Shown here piece after piece: positions 6,048 to 7,684 of a DNA stretch of 7,684 bases (its first letter is position 1; each line of letters opens with the position of its first letter). The position numbers and the translations under genes are program-made. The DNA is from an uncultured Eubacteriales bacterium (GTDB taxonomy: Bacteria > Bacillota > Clostridia > Peptostreptococcales > Anaerovoracaceae), in contig URWB01000106.1 of assembly GCA_900551415.1 (NCBI GenBank), forward strand, positions 1 through 7,684, given 5' to 3'. The notes under the pieces were generated by a model. The model did not search any database, was not told the DNA's origin, and worked only from the letters and a program-made list of their open reading frames with translations.

Positions 6048-6271
6048 GGCTGCCAGCTTATATTTCTTATACTGCCGCACTGCGAAGTGGTTTGGCTTTT
6101 CCGATTCCAGTGCATCAAACATCAGGTCTACAGGATTTTTGAACTCCTCGTCATCCTCCCGGACTTCCATGGCGTTGATGAACTCGATGAGGGTGGAGAA
6201 GTTTTGCTCCTCCACCGGAGCCTCATAATGGATATATCCGATAAGGGCACAGTACAGAAGCGTTTCTGCCT
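6045..6271 (-). pseudogene. VirD4/TraG conjugative coupling protein remnant (3' exon of the intron)
   Basis: On the minus strand 75 codons from 6269 to 6045 read AETLLYCALIGYIHYEAP, then VEEQNFSTLIEFINAME, and end with HFAVRQYKKYKLAAG. This is a highly recognisable internal piece of the T4SS coupling ATPase (VirD4-like, CD1115/TraG family) of Gram-positive conjugative elements, from between the Walker A and B regions. In intact proteins KLAAG is normally followed by a stretch like KTAKSIL; here homology stops and the kinase ribosome site and ATG begin. On the 5' side the sequence is interrupted by the group II intron, whose last base is probably 6272; an in-frame TAG arises across that border. 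Both Walker motifs are missing from the window, so this piece cannot function alone. The family name is from memory and was not confirmed by a search. Confidence 0.8.
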
Positions 6272-6319
6272 ATAGTGATAGGTAAGGTTTTGATATTATC
6301 TCCACCTTTTCCCCCACTT

Positions 6320-6356
6320 CACACCGGACATGCGACTTTCACCGCATCCGGCGCTC
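6320..6356 (-). ncRNA. Group II intron domain V
   Basis: On the minus strand GAGCGCCGGATGCG, then GTGAAAGT, then CGCATGTCCGG form the catalytic domain V hairpin. The upper stem TGCGGT/GTCGCA (with G-U pairs) is capped by a GAAA tetraloop. A two-base bulge (TG) separates it from the CCGGA/TCCGG lower stem, and the catalytic AGC triad is near the base. It lies 47 bases downstream of the intron protein's stop, as expected for a protein encoded in domain IV. Confidence 0.88.
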
Positions 6357-6403
6357 CATCGATTGTCTTCACGAGACATTTAATCAGTCACCAAATTTAA
6401 GTT

Positions 6404-7684
6404 TTATATTATTGCTGACAGGTTCGCCTGCTCTCGCAGACTATTGATTTTCACGAGCATCTTTTTTGTGATATTGAGTGTTTTTATCAGGTCTTTTATT
6501 ACTGCTTGGGGCAGTTCTTGTAACAGAATCAGATATTTTTTGTGAATCAGAACCATGTTTTTATATCTTTCAAATCCACCAAGTGCTCTTGGTACTTTGA
6601 GCCATACAGCTACATGTTCCGCATCTGCGAATTCTTCTCCACTGATTGCACATTTTCCCTTTTGAGCAGAAAATAAAGATATTTTACTGTCATGGTATTC
6701 TGTGCTATGACCAACGGATATTTTTTCTCTCAGTCCTTTCAGAACATACTGATTAAGGTTAAGTTCTGTATGAATCGGAGCACGACCTTCTTTTGTATAA
6801 CTACAAACGATTGATCGCTTCGCCATCGGTATTTTATTTTTGATGAATGCAATCGGATAGATCATCTGGTCAATTCCTGAAACATATCGAATCATTTTTG
6901 ACTGTCCGAATCTTTCCTTTTCTGCTTGGGTGATAGTTCCACCCTCATGTTTTAGCATACTTCCTGTTTCTGTATTTAACCTGTTCGTCAAAACTGTCAT
7001 TACTCGCCTATGGAGTTCTCTGCAATCAATACTGATACAGGTGGCAAGCTGATAGTAATTCTGTATGCCTAACACCATAGAGTTATATAGCTGAATTTCT
7101 GATAAACAACTTTTTTTCTCTCTGGGTTTTGCGATGTTTTTCGCTTGTTCCACTAGCTTTGCTCTTTCAATTTCAACCTTTTTGTCACAGATTGCCGACT
7201 GCACCACATATTTATGATGCTTCAGCCTTACCCTTATTTTGAATCCAAGAAACTCTGACCACCGTTTTCTGGTGTTCACAATCCTTGTTTTCTCAGGGGA
7301 CACCTCTAATTTCAACCTCTCTTCAATCCACGCCGTAACCGCTTCTTTTGTCCTGACTGCGTCCTCTTTCGTTCTACAGAAAATCCTAAAATCATCCGCA
7401 TACCGAATGATATGCATTTCTTTCATTTCTGTGTTTTTCATAATCCTATAACCATGGCTTTTATCAAAAACTTTAGTTTTTCCGATTATTCTTTCTCGCC
7501 CTCTGCTTATAGCAATCGGATTTTCCTCCCATTGACTAGCTATCCACCAATCCAATTCATTTAGAACGATGTTTGCCAGTAGTGGTGAGATAATTCCTCC
7601 CTGTGGTGTACCCTTGTTGGGCAGTACCGTTGTATTATCGGGCATTTTAATTGGAGCTGTTAGTATTCGCTTGATAATAAAAAT
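6404..7684 (-). CDS. ltrA: Group II intron-encoded reverse transcriptase/maturase (5' end outside window)
   Basis: The visible 426 codons are the C-terminal part of an LtrA-type protein that helps the intron splice and copies it into DNA targets. The frame is open to the right edge: 13 codons (IFIIKRILTAPIK) precede the first ATG at 7645, so that ATG is internal. Seen in order are the reverse transcriptase motif PQGGIISPLLAN (about 7633-7574), the catalytic YADD at 7402-7391, the thumb and maturase (X) region around RKRWSEFLGFKIR and YNSMVLGIQNYYQLAT, and a C-terminal HNH-like segment with KGKCAISGEEF, ALGG and YKNMVLIHK. The HNH core looks damaged: the usual HxHH-type block is HVAVWLK. No stops or frameshifts interrupt the part seen, so reverse transcriptase and maturase activity may persist while endonuclease activity is doubtful. 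Confidence 0.92.
   Translation of the reverse strand: MFIIKRILTAPIKMPDNTTVLPNKGTPQGGIISPLLANIVLNELDWWIASQWEENPIAISRGRERIIGKTKVFDKSHGYRIMKNTEMKEMHIIRYADDFRIFCRTKEDAVRTKEAVTAWIEERLKLEVSPEKTRIVNTRKRWSEFLGFKIRVRLKHHKYVVQSAICDKKVEIERAKLVEQAKNIAKPREKKSCLSEIQLYNSMVLGIQNYYQLATCISIDCRELHRRVMTVLTNRLNTETGSMLKHEGGTITQAEKERFGQSKMIRYVSGIDQMIYPIAFIKNKIPMAKRSIVCSYTKEGRAPIHTELNLNQYVLKGLREKISVGHSTEYHDSKISLFSAQKGKCAISGEEFADAEHVAVWLKVPRALGGFERYKNMVLIHKKYLILLQELPQAVIKDLIKTLNITKKMLVKINSLREQANLSAII

Larger units (their letters stand above)
6272..7684 (-). mobile_element. Group II intron, 3' part (runs off the right edge)
   Basis: The minus strand carries, in order, the intron-encoded reverse transcriptase, domain V, domain VI and the 3' splice site, followed by coding sequence of a conjugation gene. 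Group II introns are self-splicing ribozymes that move by retrohoming with their encoded protein. Domain VI (6319-6273) has the paired GGTGGAG/CTTACC stretch, an unpaired A near 6279-6283 as possible branch point, and an end in CACTAT. Joining at 6272/6271 would make the next codon xAG, so AAG followed by GCA-GAA (K-A-E) would fit a VirD4 reading frame; the true border may differ by a few bases. Domains I-III and the 5' end lie outside the window. Whether it still splices cannot be judged. Confidence 0.85.

Noticed and set aside
6039..6215. A 384-residue kinase starting at the GTG at 6215
   Set aside because: The first 57 codons are VirD4/TraG sequence and the kinase family begins at the ATG at 6038 with its own ribosome site.
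1..7684. CRISPR array, tRNA or rRNA
   Set aside because: No regularly spaced direct repeats, cloverleaf-like segments or rRNA-like conserved stretches were seen on either strand.

Overview
The window looks like a piece of a Bacillota (Firmicutes) chromosome carrying mobile and defence-type genes. Supporting signs are Shine-Dalgarno-led genes, an Rpn/PD-(D/E)XK protein, an AbiE-type toxin-antitoxin pair, a YqhD/BDH-type alcohol dehydrogenase, and a coupling protein of the Gram-positive VirD4/TraG conjugative type. Negativicutes (Selenomonas-like) would fit, but this is only an impression from protein style. No rRNA or tRNA fixes the taxon.

Layout from left to right. (1) A strong hairpin at the left edge (11-45) with a T-rich plus-strand tail. 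(2) A minus-strand two-gene AbiE cassette, AbiEi-like antitoxin (1222-1938) followed directly by AbiEii nucleotidyltransferase toxin (148-1221). Upstream of it lie a perfect 13-bp inverted repeat and a 14-bp palindrome that look like operators. The cassette is flanked by two diverged direct copies (62-120 and 2210-2284) of the tail of what seems to be the same decayed gene. (3) A hairpin cluster (2105-2190), then a minus-strand Rpn-family nuclease gene (2370-3296) with a recognisable promoter. (4) A divergent intergenic region (3297-3728) with promoters and hairpins. (5) A plus-strand iron-type alcohol dehydrogenase (3729-4916). It converges on a minus-strand lipid/diacylglycerol kinase (5061-6038), with a two-tier terminator between them. 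(6) Immediately upstream of the kinase, in the same frame with no stop between, is a 75-codon remnant of a VirD4/TraG conjugative coupling protein (6045-6271). (7) That remnant is the 3' exon of a group II intron. Domain V, domain VI and the C-terminal two-thirds of the LtrA-type intron protein occupy 6272-7684, and the intron runs off the right edge.

The most notable structure is the right third: a group II intron inserted in a conjugation gene, whose downstream exon is cut and joined to a chromosomal-type lipid kinase. The right part is therefore probably a broken end of an integrative conjugative element. Spliced RNA from an intact 5' exon could in principle encode a VirD4-kinase fusion, although the kinase has its own Shine-Dalgarno and ATG at the junction. 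The AbiE cassette and the intron look AT-rich by eye against the more GC-rich dehydrogenase and kinase, in line with acquisition by transfer. I see no CRISPR array and no clearly new multi-gene system.
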